Under the pieces are notes generated by a model, which saw nothing but the letters and a program-made list of their open reading frames with translations, had not been told where the DNA came from and made no database searches. Shown here piece after piece: positions 60,001 to 64,000 of a stretch of DNA of 64,000 nucleotides. A program made the position numbers and the translations under genes. Each line of letters starts with the position of its first letter. Position 1 is the stretch's first letter. The stretch comes from Bolinopsis microptera (Eukaryota > Ctenophora > Tentaculata > Lobata > Bolinopsidae). The stretch is taken from positions 12,571,837 to 12,635,836 of the forward strand of contig NC_087080.1 in NCBI RefSeq assembly GCF_026151205.1. The letters are read 5' to 3'.

Positions 60001-60863
60001 CTTAGAATAATGACTTGGTTGGAACCTTATCTTTTAGGTCTCCTAATTTAGTATTTATCTGTAATCTGTATGCTGTAATTTATCGTGTGTACTTATTAAC
60101 ATAAACTAATAAATATTGTCCAAATACTACTTTATGTAAGTTACATGCACTAACATTAAGTTCAGGAAAATGATCAGCCAGGAGTCATACAATTGGTGCT
60201 TCGACCAGCCAACAGTCATAGTATCTCAACAAGTTAGACACTAGCGCACGCTAACCTACATATTTCACATATTTCACATATTTCAGCAATGGAGGAGTGT
60301 CCTGGGGCCGACCTTGGTACCAGAAGCTAAGGAGACTGCTCCAGAAAGTATGCGAGCTACTTTCACTACAGATGATATTATTAACGGTCTGCATGGTAGT
60401 TCTACTGCCGAGGAAGCTGTTGATGAACTCAACTTCTTCTTCCCTGCTGTTCGTGATTTCCTGATATTTTGGTTTTATTAAAAGAATTTTAGCTTGAATA
60501 AAATGATCTTATGTATCACTTCATGCTTACAAGATTTAGGCAATTCATCCAGTGTGAACGATCATTCAATAAAGTTAAATTATCAATGAAGTCAAGTTAT
60601 AGCGCAAAGTATTCATAATTTCACGGTAAGTAAGTACAAGTAAGTTTGCGTTCAAATGACAAAATCTAACAGGAACAAACCGTCGCCTGTATAAAACCTG
60701 AAATGATGGAGAAAAAAGAAGAAATAATGAAGAGGATTGAAGAAGCTGGTATAGTAATACAGGCACAGAAAACAGTTACATTATCTCAAGACGAGGCAGG
60801 CTCCTTTTATGACGAGCACAAAAACAAGGAATTCTACGGAGACCTCTGCAGTTATATGGCCAG
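24991..60863 (+). CDS. NME8: NME8/TXNDC3-like: thioredoxin domain plus three NDK domains (12 exons; 3' end beyond last exon seen)
   Basis: Exons read by eye: 24991-25066, 25800-25866, 26084-26159, 26380-26481, 26962-27030, 29943-30087, 35808-35963, 36153-36304, 58257-58367, 58925-59116, 60287-60448, 60673-60863. All phases join, giving about 500 residues. A thioredoxin domain comes first, then three nucleoside-diphosphate-kinase modules marked by IKPDAV, IRPDTN and IKPEMM. In animals this Trx-3xNDK layout is NME8, a sperm/ciliary axonemal protein related to the sea urchin outer-arm dynein intermediate chain IC1. The third NDK module is incomplete in the window. Introns 5, 6 and 8 hold other genes on both strands. 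Exon ends are predictions; the domain identity is firm. Confidence 0.8.
25201..25750. repeat. 550-bp foldback repeat in NME8-like intron 1
   Basis: Left arm (about 25,201-25,440, starting CTGATAGAGGGGAGTGATAT) and right arm (about 25,508-25,750, ending ATCACTCCCCTCTATCAG) are long inverted repeats with few mismatches, separated by about 70 bp. It looks like a foldback MITE. Confidence 0.85.
25752..25769. repeat. Poly-C run
   Basis: About 18 C directly after the foldback repeat and about 30 bp before the acceptor of exon 2. Confidence 0.8.
26461..26770 (+). repeat. 10 x 31-bp minisatellite spanning an exon end and its 5' splice site
   Basis: Ten units built on AAACTACTAGATCTTGTTCG followed by GGTCAGTCCCT, nearly identical (one A/T and one C/T change seen). 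The first unit is the end of coding exon 4 plus its donor (CGG|GTCAGT); every further unit repeats that exon end and donor. Using a later unit would add a stop through the in-frame TAA of CCC-TAA. Confidence 0.9.
27263..29477 (-). CDS. SRCR and cysteine-rich-repeat single-pass membrane receptor (4 exons, one frameshift)
   Basis: Minus-strand exons 29319-29477, 28914-29154, 28538-28804 and 27263-28408; splice phases 0, 1, 1. About 600 residues: signal peptide (MLLYYCYFCSAVILSI), one SRCR domain (VGTVCDDHFDD, DDIKCVDG, NCGHGEDVFLNC), then many GCC2/GCC3 (ephrin-receptor-like) repeats of the type CxxCPxNxYS...CxCxxG. A transmembrane segment (IAVIVLSSILFLVCIITVLI) and an acidic cytoplasmic tail of about 95 residues follow. 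In exon 4 the frame shifts by one base at a run of five T (27,961-27,965), inside the repeats; four T would restore it. It is therefore either an assembly error, a polymorphism or a new pseudogene. It lies wholly inside intron 5 of the NME8-like gene. Probably a cell-surface recognition receptor; the ligand is unknown. Confidence 0.8.
29478..29942. other. Intronic sequence, putative promoter side of the SRCR receptor
   Basis: AT-rich with an ATATAATAATATATATAAGT stretch near 29,748. No gene seen. Confidence 0.35.
29943..36304 (+). CDS. NME8: NME8-like exons 6-8: first NDK domain
   Basis: Exon 6 (29,943-30,087) carries FTLALIKPDAVRAGFVEDII, the NDK core start. Exon 7 (35,808-35,963) carries the Kpn-loop region with EVHKFYSHI and LVDYMTSGPTVALVLA. 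Exon 8 (36,153-36,304) carries SLRAKFG and an active-site-like ENAFHSSD, where the catalytic His is kept but the usual HGSD is HSSD. Exon 7 must use the GTTAGT donor at 35,964 for the phase to fit; a GTCAAT ten bases earlier would break it. Intron 6 (5.7 kb) holds the minus-strand sushi-domain gene. Confidence 0.8.
30088..31752. other. Intronic sequence of the NME8-like gene
   Basis: No supported gene. Short frames near 30,617-30,835 (+) and 31,217-31,459 (-) have no domain or splice context. Confidence 0.4.
31753..34995 (-). CDS. Secreted protein of unknown family with C-terminal sushi domain (6 exons)
   Basis: Minus-strand exons: 34426-34995, 33602-34108, 32672-33386, 32418-32540, 31969-32052 and, weakly, 31753-31826; phases 0, 0, 1, 1, 1. 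About 690 residues. It opens with a signal peptide (MAFILVTTLMQVMVSLTP). Exons 1-3 form a large extracellular region with many aromatic and Asn/Asp residues and conserved-looking motifs (GTHGTYRHLTVHEQ, DLPWYYCG, MEMFGGGGVYTNVGQGNP, MAIFGHNHP). At the end of exon 3 is a sushi/CCP module (CSGLPVQW ... GEVMTVNCWG ... ITCKGG ... QPKCE). Exon 4 is a coiled-coil-like stretch (KVRDELKEVQEEMEKLIEQL). I do not recognise the large domain. It lies inside intron 6 of the NME8-like gene. The last two exons are the least certain. Confidence 0.65.
32314..32420. repeat. TATTTACGTA minisatellite (~10 units)
   Basis: About ten units of TATTTACGTA with slight variation. On the minus strand the array starts at the donor of the sushi gene's exon 4 and repeats GTAAATAT, itself donor-like. 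Confidence 0.85.
34996..35807. other. Intronic sequence, putative promoter side of the sushi-domain gene
   Basis: No coding region. GATCAGTGTA is repeated three times near 35,539-35,575. Confidence 0.4.
36625..37391. mobile_element. Mariner-type MITE, copy 2 (complete, with TA target duplication)
   Basis: CAGGGTGGGCCAAAAGTCAG at 36,625 is exactly inverted at the right end (to 37,391), with about 38 bp of matching inverted repeat. TA flanks both ends (36,623-36,624 and 37,392-37,393). The 767-bp interior has no transposase. TIR style and TA duplication point to the Tc1/mariner superfamily. It lies in intron 8 of the NME8-like gene. Related copies lie at 22,614-23,060 and 50,645-50,925. Confidence 0.85.
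37400..38105 (+). pseudogene. C-terminal fragment of a LINE reverse transcriptase
   Basis: The frame encodes LGSMLCSKEDISRRICLGYA, LLLYEALVVSVLMYNSSCWA, RHLRSILNYKYP and ARSRWRMLGHVLRG, the post-RT C-terminal region common in endonuclease-RT proteins of invertebrate LINEs. RT motifs A-C are missing, so it is 5' truncated. It begins directly after the right end of the MITE. The frame is open for about 216 residues to a TGA at 38,103. Confidence 0.75.
38106..38708. other. Intronic sequence, LINE 3' part and flank
   Basis: The first few hundred bases are probably the LINE 3' UTR. No gene or clear repeat beyond that. Confidence 0.35.
38709..39380 (+). repeat. Tandem direct duplication (~230 bp, offset ~419 bp)
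   Basis: 38,709-38,935 and 39,128-39,355 match over nearly their full length, both starting ACTCACTAGAGACACCGTCT and passing AGCAAATTTCGAGCTATTT. They differ by about 8-10 percent including small indels. A (TAC)n run lies between them (39,029-39,043). Confidence 0.85.
39556..39715. repeat. Perfect palindrome, 79-bp arms, 2-bp spacer
   Basis: 39,556-39,634 (AGCAACACTTCTACATCGCA...) and 39,637-39,715 are exact reverse complements as far as I can check by eye. Confidence 0.9.
39714..39773. repeat. Perfect palindrome, 30-bp arms, no spacer
   Basis: CTTAATTTTTAATTTGAGAT... is mirrored exactly with its centre at CAAAT|ATTTG. It directly abuts the 160-bp palindrome, about 240 bp before the GPCR start. 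Confidence 0.9.
40017..41087 (+). CDS. Class A-like seven-transmembrane GPCR (copy 1)
   Basis: 356 residues from the ATG at 40,017, single exon. TM1 FTIVIIICCLTSLALNPVIF, TM2 FLFTILSSIDFIYCF, TM3 ending LLAITRYIQLKNPF (TRY in the DRY position), TM4 ISLSIALVFIVIVCLQLF, TM5 IIVQIAALISTILTAYIL, and a final WNPVVFISMTP (NPxxF in the NPxxY position), followed by a basic helix-8 segment and a Ser/Thr-rich tail. One of three related copies in this intron (44.2 and 54.8 kb). The ligand is unknown; rhodopsin-type orphan receptors of this kind are often lineage-specific. Two perfect palindromes lie just upstream. Confidence 0.85.
   Translation: MLRFLSENSASILPSVAFTIVIIICCLTSLALNPVIFLFNRRRNSVAAFLFTILSSIDFIYCFTLPFVLFLEANEILEESRLCFGLTEDEYWNCVFPASTGHKVSTVIMHCLEFAAVSTTGLLAITRYIQLKNPFSIVKKKSISLSIALVFIVIVCLQLFRLFSPFHKSYYIPMLMLALNVNPYNIGSSWRYQFLSEIITNSGTIIVQIAALISTILTAYILFRKNSKNTLGSNNLKRKRGSLKILLTNFPSFLTIARLMVEGPIWALARQGKSGLYSELQGWIIFSLHRMLPLLASTWNPVVFISMTPKSRELLRSIFRGPASLNTSNNQRATIVTSDVSRDQAAVPSTGSGKLV
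41088..44167. other. Intronic/intergenic sequence between GPCR copies
   Basis: No supported gene. 41,605-41,740 resembles 48,462-48,560 (ACCTCCCTACAATCT... and CATACCATGCCTC), so it is a dispersed repeat. An AT dinucleotide run lies at 43,833-43,850. Confidence 0.45.
44168..45261 (+). pseudogene. GPCR pseudogene (copy 2)
   Basis: It aligns over its full length with the GPCRs at 40.0 and 54.8 kb but has two disabling changes. One C is missing near 44,312 (GCATTCTGTTTACC for GCATTCCTGTTTACC), shifting the frame within TM2. TAA at 45,004-45,006 stands where the intact copies have GAG. The rest, including TM3-TM7 and the STNQRATIVTSDISRD tail, is well kept and closest to copy 1, so inactivation is recent. 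Confidence 0.85.
45262..48890. other. Intronic/intergenic sequence
   Basis: No gene that I can support. Noted items: a CATAGTGCATAG palindromic cluster at 45,395-45,435; an inverted pair around TCGAACTAGAGT at 45,797-45,840; a possible small exon near 47,700-47,790 with splice-like borders on both strands; and a dispersed repeat at 48,462-48,560 related to 41,605-41,740. Confidence 0.4.
48893..50391 (+). pseudogene. Penelope-like retroelement: RT fragment with GIY-YIG endonuclease
   Basis: The frame is open from 48,893 (YDFKALYDSL, RT motif 3 style) through IGIPTGGSLCVQIANI (motif 4) to RRYIYDGAGLF, where the YxDD box is expected, then SFLDIMF and LFKKPTDSRSYLHF. The C-terminal part has a Cys cluster (CNVPRCKCC) and a GIY-YIG domain (IIYLFQCSVCGKAYVGRTTR, then R...H and a later E). 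This RT plus GIY-YIG layout defines Penelope-like elements. The N-terminal RT part is missing, and the first catalytic Asp reads Tyr (TAC for GAC), so RT is dead. The GIY-YIG part looks intact. Confidence 0.85.
50392..50644 (+). other. Probable 3' UTR of the Penelope-like element
   Basis: Follows the TAA directly. It contains CTGAAGATGACGCCTTGCAA but no clear end repeat. Confidence 0.35.
50645..50925. mobile_element. Mariner-type MITE, copy 3 (decayed part)
   Basis: It matches 36,670-36,960 in the same orientation (CGTTGCTTTGCAGAT..., AAATGACAAAGTTATCAAG, ATCTCGTTAGCAAAAT) but with many changes and no terminal inverted repeats. Confidence 0.65.
50928..51041. repeat. Long hairpin (54-bp arms, 6-bp loop)
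   Basis: AAGTTAGAGATGTAGGCAAA... (50,928-50,981) is mirrored by 50,988-51,041 with two or three mismatches. Possible small MITE. Confidence 0.85.
51042..52037. other. Intronic/intergenic sequence
   Basis: No supported gene or repeat. Confidence 0.4.
52038..52370. repeat. 16-bp minisatellite, ~21 units
   Basis: Units of ATAGGTGAGAGCAGTT with few variants. Each unit carries AGGTGAGA, which resembles a 5' splice-site consensus (AG|GTGAGA). Confidence 0.9.
52371..54362. other. Intronic/intergenic sequence
   Basis: No supported gene. CTGCAG/ACTATCTGCA motifs recur at 52,400-52,520. GTTGCTCACAAAATTGGGCA (53,248) is exactly inverted near 53,339-53,361, making a small inverted-repeat element of about 115 bp. 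Confidence 0.45.
54363..54668 (+). repeat. Direct repeat pair
   Basis: GATGCAACTTAAACTGTTGT... at 54,364-54,446 recurs at 54,571-54,667 with small indels, ending ATAAACCCATTAAAT in both. It lies just upstream of the third GPCR. Confidence 0.8.
54778..56090 (+). CDS. Class A-like seven-transmembrane GPCR (copy 3), possibly two exons
   Basis: The ATG at 54,778 opens a frame of 363 residues to 55,869, with the same seven-helix plan as copy 1 (TRYIQLKDPL after TM3, WNPVVFISMTP in TM7). The C-terminus differs: after SLKQRSTNGKRKEQ there is a donor-like CAG|GTATTT (55,821/55,822), and an acceptor TATATATTAG at 56,030 is followed in phase by DAMKLPDHDVWGLATPWQH and TAA (56,031-56,090). Either form gives a complete receptor, so alternative tails are possible. 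A poly-C run (55,876-55,895) lies in the putative intron. Function: G-protein signalling; ligand unknown. Confidence 0.8.
56091..56841. other. Intronic sequence downstream of GPCR copy 3 and the kinase
   Basis: AT-rich, no supported gene. It includes the 3' flank of the kinase gene, with TTTATT (AATAAA on the minus strand) near 56,755-56,762. Confidence 0.4.
56842..57669 (-). CDS. PIM-like serine/threonine protein kinase, single exon
   Basis: 275 residues from an ATG at 57,669. Essentially only a kinase domain: glycine loop GEGGYG (residues 23-28), Lys45 in HAAKII, Glu73 in the C-helix, catalytic HRD at 142-144 with HRDIKDEN, DFG at 163-165 in LIDFGSA. YQGTEVYLPPEH replaces the usual APE activation-segment end, a PIM-family trait. 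The LPDFTDLFDHI hinge with Pro and DLFDHI also fits PIM. PIM kinases are constitutively active Ser/Thr kinases promoting survival and growth. Lack of introns suggests a retrocopy or lineage-specific single-exon gene. It lies in intron 8 of the NME8-like gene on the opposite strand. Confidence 0.85.
   Translation of the reverse strand: MMNSIKLNSPLFADSYQAIRLLGEGGYGAVWLVKRISDGTLHAAKIINDSKCKRKTWCEGRSAMIPDEILLSETLDHPNLISLHEIYFEQSCWIIVMEYLPDFTDLFDHISQNGALSVENAREVLTQLLDTCTYLISIGIDHRDIKDENILYNPLTHRIKLIDFGSASRIPDTPYTSYQGTEVYLPPEHFKCGLYSALPAMTWSIGCLAYVLLNGDCPFSTKQEVAEHQHLKFINPRLDQESKEFLHDILTIDQEDRMTPGELIFHPWMDWISMD
57670..58256. other. Putative promoter region of the PIM-like kinase
   Basis: Directly upstream of the kinase ATG on the minus strand. 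TGATC motifs are frequent (GTGATCTTTATGCGTGATCA, AGTGATCAG near 57,965-58,015). No element can be assigned with confidence. Confidence 0.3.
58257..60448 (+). CDS. NME8: NME8-like exons 9-11: end of NDK 1 and second NDK domain
   Basis: Exon 9 (58,257-58,367) has AVNELAFFFPNF, the NDK C-terminal end, then CIIRPDTNKQYK, the start of NDK 2. Exon 10 (58,925-59,116) gives the Kpn-loop part with ETFYRKH and MISGPSLVLALCSRDAV. Exon 11 (60,287-60,448) gives QWRSVLGPT, an active-site-like NGLHGSSTAEEA and ELNFFFPA. The acceptor of exon 11 is preceded by three tandem CATATTTCA units. If exon 11 is not spliced, translation stops at 60,479-60,481, with AATAAA at 60,497 and 60,568. Confidence 0.8.
58368..58924. 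repeat. NME8-like intron 9 with (AATAGTT)-type tandem repeat
   Basis: A run of TTAATAGT/AATAGTAAATAG units lies at 58,398-58,474, starting about 30 bp after the donor. The rest of the intron shows nothing. Confidence 0.6.
59117..60286. other. NME8-like intron 10
   Basis: It begins with TTACTACTTAATTACTA-type tandem units (59,125-59,190) right after the donor and ends with three ATATTTCAC units before the acceptor. No gene within. Confidence 0.5.
60497..60573 (+). terminator. Possible intronic polyadenylation signals
   Basis: AATAAA at 60,497-60,502 and 60,568-60,573, shortly after an in-frame stop at 60,479-60,481 that would be used if exon 11 is not spliced. Use is inference. Confidence 0.35.
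60673..60863 (+). CDS. NME8: NME8-like exon 12: third NDK domain (partial)
   Basis: EQTVACIKPEMMEKKEEIM opens the third NDK module and continues through SFYDEHKNKEFYGDLCSYMA. It ends in phase 2 before a GTTAGA donor. The expected SGPxxxLVL exon is not found clearly downstream. A possible short terminal exon from 60,986 (after TTAACAG) would add about 19 residues to a TGA, but it lacks NDK features. The gene more likely continues beyond the window. Confidence 0.7.
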
Positions 60864-61097
60864 GTTAGAAGTTTGAAGCAGTGTCTTATTTTTTTATTTT
60901 ATAAATCTTATTTATGGCAACGCTGTTGTATTATAACAGAATTAAATGATATCAAATTGTCAATATTCTCATTTTCATTAACAGGTTATTGAAGTGGAAT
61001 GAAATCAAATCCTCTGCCCTTCAACCAATTTTTCGTACTAATAAAATATTGTGAACACTGACAGAAAGGGTCTACCCAACATTTTTATGGAACGAGG

Positions 61098-63300
61098 GCT
61101 ACTTGAGAGCGTTTTGCCGGATTTTTGCCGGATTCTTGAATAACGGAAAATTGTATTGATAAATGTTCTTTAAACTCTCCAAATAGTTAGAGCACTATAA
61201 TACGGTCAATTTCAGGGAGTATAAAAAAATTTCTTCGTCTGTGAGTGGAGATACAAGGTCAAACACAAGAAAATATCTTCATATTGCCAGAATTTTTGCC
61301 GGATTCTTGAATAACGGAAAATTGTATTGATAAATTTTCTTTAAACTCTTCAAATAGTTAGAGCACTATAATACGGTCAATTTCAGGGAGTATAAAAACA
61401 TTTCTTCGTCTGTGAGTGGAGATACAAGGTCAAACACAAGAAAATATCTTCATTTGGCCAGAATTTTTTAGACTTAAAAATTTAAATTAATTTAAAACTA
61501 AGTTTTCAAACCACAAATTTTATTGCTGAAGCAGGAACCTACTGTGTAAATTTAATAAGTCTAACATGGTAATAGAGAGATGATATAAAGTAGGACTTTC
61601 TGAACCGATCGTAGCTCGGTCGTGGGGATGAACATACTATGCAACATAATCTTCCAGGGTCTAATCAAGATGGAAGTTTGGGATCATCTAATAACTCAGC
61701 AGGATCCATCCGCAGAGGACTTGGTATCGTACACCCCACTATACTGTCGAAGTCGGAAAAACCGGAACCCACGTAGAGTGTAGACCTACAATGATAATTT
61801 TCTGTGATCAGTAACTTCACAGATTACTATTTGGATTAAACTAGATTTAAAAGAAGTTAGACGATTGCACATTTAACCAATTGGCAAAATAAACGTTTTA
61901 CAACTTCACATCAACATGAACATGAAAATGTTTCCAAGATTCAAAAAACATTGAATTCACTTTGAATAAAGACAAAAACCGTTCGGACTTACTTACTTCG
62001 GTGCAAATTGTGACAGTAAGTTCGAACACTGCGAATCTGTAAGCAGACCGAGTCTTTGTTAAGAGTTTGACAGTGAATTATTTGTCCTGCTAAACAGATT
62101 CTGGCAGTGAGCTGGTTAAAGGGAGGTCACGTGTCAGAAACGCTGGCCAATTACAGACTATTACGTGGCAGTGCGAAGTGTCACACGACATATGCATGTG
62201 CCAGTGTAGATGCAGATGGCGGAGCACGTGACTATAACGTGGTCTCTCATGCACATAGTGCTTCAAGTAAATTAGCTCCAGCTTTTTTATACTCCCTGAA
62301 ATTGACCGTATTATAGTGCTCTAACTATCTGAAGAGTTTAAAGAAAATTTATCAATACAATTTTCCGTTATTTAAGAATCCGGCAAAAATTCTGGCCAAA
62401 TGAAGATATTTTCTTGTGTTTGACCTTGTATCTCCACTCACAGACGAAGAAATTTTTTATACTCCCTGAAATTGACCGTATTATAGTGCTCTAACTATTT
62501 GAAGAGTTTAAAGAACATTTATCAATACAATTTTCCGTTATTCAAGAATCCGGCAAAAATTCTGGCCAAATGAAGATATTTTCTTGTGTTTGACCTTGTA
62601 TCTCCACTCACAGACGAAGAAATGTTTTTATACTCCCTGAAATTGACCGTATTATAGTGCTCTAAATATTTGAAGAGTTTAAAGAACATTTATCAATACA
62701 ATTTTCCGTTATTCAAGAATCCGGCAAAAATTCTGGCCAAATGAAGATATTTTCTTGTGTTTGACCTTGTATCTCCACTCACAGACGAAGAAATGTTTTT
62801 ATACTCCCTGAAATTGACCGTATTATAGTGCTCTAACTATTTGAAGAGTTTAAAGAACATTTATCAATACAATTTTCCGTTATTCAAGAATCCGGCAAAA
62901 ATTCTGGCCAAATGAAGATATTTTCTTGTGTTTGACCTTGTATCTCCACTCACAGACGAAGAAATTTTTTTATACTCCCTGAAATGGACTGTATTATAAT
63001 GTTCTAACTATTTGAAGAGTTTAAAGAACATTTATCAATACAATTTTCCGTTATTCAAGAATCCGGCAAAAAAATCAGCGCCAAATAACAAAACTTATCC
63101 TTGTGTTTCAGGTATTACCTAGTGATCGCTATGTCTATATTACTTCACAGTGGTATATGTGGAAGTTGGTATTATCCTGTTAATATTTGCCGAGTTTTGT
63201 GGACAGTTGGCCATGATTTTAAGTGATATTTTGGAAAAGTTTGGGAAATTTGCAGCGCGATTATCCGGCAAAAATCCGGCAATTCTGGTCTCAAGTACTT
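61098..63300. mobile_element. 2.2-kb foldback element with ~171-bp tandem units
   Basis: The ends are inverted (CTACTTGAGAGCGTTTTGCC... at the left; ...CCGGCAATTCTGGTCTCAAG at the right). Two units with GCCGGATTCTTGAATAACGG lie forward at 61,120-61,480. About five units in reverse orientation lie at 62,290-63,075, with unit starts at 62,290, 62,460, 62,631, 62,802 and 62,973. A unique centre (61,480-62,280) has no convincing gene. This is the layout of a foldback or long-TIR DNA transposon with expanded subterminal repeats. Confidence 0.75.
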
Positions 63301-64000
63301 CTGTATGGAACGCGCGGTTACAATAAAATTAAGCAAAGAACCTCAGAAGTATCGACTGTGACACAAAGGCGCGAGTATATATATTTCAAACTAACTTATT
63401 TGCGCGCATGCAACACATGCTTTTACAGCTGAAATTTTCTTGGCCATTTCCAAACCAACTTAAGTACCTTACTCGGGAATATTATAGCGGGTTAATTTAT
63501 GACTAGGAAAATTTATGACCGGGAAAAATATGACGGAATTTGCCAAAACCCACCACTTTATCCCAGTCATAATATTCTCAACTTTCATAAAACTAATCTA
63601 GATCAACTTTTGTTAAAAATGACCACCGGAGGGGTTGGCTTTTTATCCCGAATTGTAGGTCTGACGAAAAATCGTCCAATTTAGCAGCAAATTGTACCAA
63701 TACAACGTTCGGTCGACGCCAAAAATCCTGCAAGATTGTGAAATCTTGCAGGATGAAAGTTATTGTGATGTTTCGCTCCCTGGCCCTGTTTTAAAACTGT
63801 TGAATGAGGGTGTTTCCTCTCTTGAACTGCTGGTGGATGTCAAATTCGTATTCTTACTCTATACTGTAGTCATGAAGTGACTGTACTCGTCTATATTCTA
63901 TTGTATGCCGTTTCGGCCGGATGGTATCACTAATCACACTATTCTTTATTGTTAAACCACTTTTGTAGCATTTTTTGGAAATATGCTAAACTATGACCTA
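63301..64000. other. Non-coding sequence to the end of the window
   Basis: No supported gene. A small hairpin (ATCCTGCAAGATT and AATCTTGCAGGAT, 63,725-63,754) is present. The expected next NME8-like exon was not recognised here. Confidence 0.4.

Noticed and set aside
60986-61052. Terminal exon of the NME8-like gene
   Set aside because: Acceptor and phase fit, but the 19 residues before the stop lack any NDK feature and would truncate the third domain; left as a possibility only.
62107-62316. 69-residue frame in the centre of the foldback element
   Set aside because: No domain, ends within a repeat unit; probably chance.

Overview
This is a window of AT-rich eukaryotic nuclear DNA. It has spliced genes with GT-AG introns, class A GPCRs, an axonemal thioredoxin/NDK protein, SRCR and sushi domains, and a PIM-like kinase, so it is animal DNA. 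The dense mix of Ty3/gypsy, CR1-like, Penelope-like, MULE and mariner-type elements, short single-exon GPCR copies and nested genes suggests a non-vertebrate, perhaps a cnidarian. The species assignment is inference with low confidence.

Layout. 1-9.1 kb: a defective minus-strand Ty3/gypsy LTR retrotransposon (136-bp LTRs) sits inside a palindromic foldback element. Its gag is broken by a 5'-truncated LINE and its RT by a second unidentified insert. Its gag and pol frames are separated by a single UGA followed by CUAG, the known efficient stop-readthrough context. 9.1-11.2 kb: hairpin repeats. 11.24-16.25 kb: a 5-kb unit bounded by 21-bp inverted repeats, holding 3.5 kb of almost pure TCC/CCT polypyrimidine. 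16.28-22.43 kb: a MULE-like DNA transposon remnant carrying an apparently intact CR1-like LINE (SGNH-type ORF1; EN-RT ORF2). 22.6-24.4 kb: a mariner-type MITE copy and a decayed LINE fragment.

From 24,991 to at least 60,863 on the plus strand runs one large gene of the NME8/TXNDC3 type. It has a thioredoxin domain followed by three nucleoside-diphosphate-kinase domains; twelve coding exons were reconstructed with consistent phases, and the 3' end is not seen. Its introns hold other genes: an SRCR/cysteine-rich-repeat membrane receptor (minus, 27.3-29.5 kb), an unrecognised secreted sushi-domain protein (minus, 31.8-35.0 kb), two intact GPCRs and one GPCR pseudogene (plus; 40.0, 44.2 and 54.8 kb), and a single-exon PIM-like kinase (minus, 56.8-57.7 kb). 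These sit among a mariner-type MITE, a LINE fragment, a Penelope-like retroelement, perfect palindromes and minisatellites. The window ends in a 2.2-kb foldback element with 171-bp tandem units.

The most unusual points are: the UGA-CUAG gag/pol junction; a 10 x 31-bp minisatellite that copies an exon end together with its 5' splice site; a scrambled thioredoxin active site (CWGPC instead of WCGPC); adjacent perfect palindromes of 160 and 60 bp; and the TIR-bounded polypyrimidine block. Exon boundaries were placed by eye from splice consensus, phase and family similarity, with no transcript evidence.
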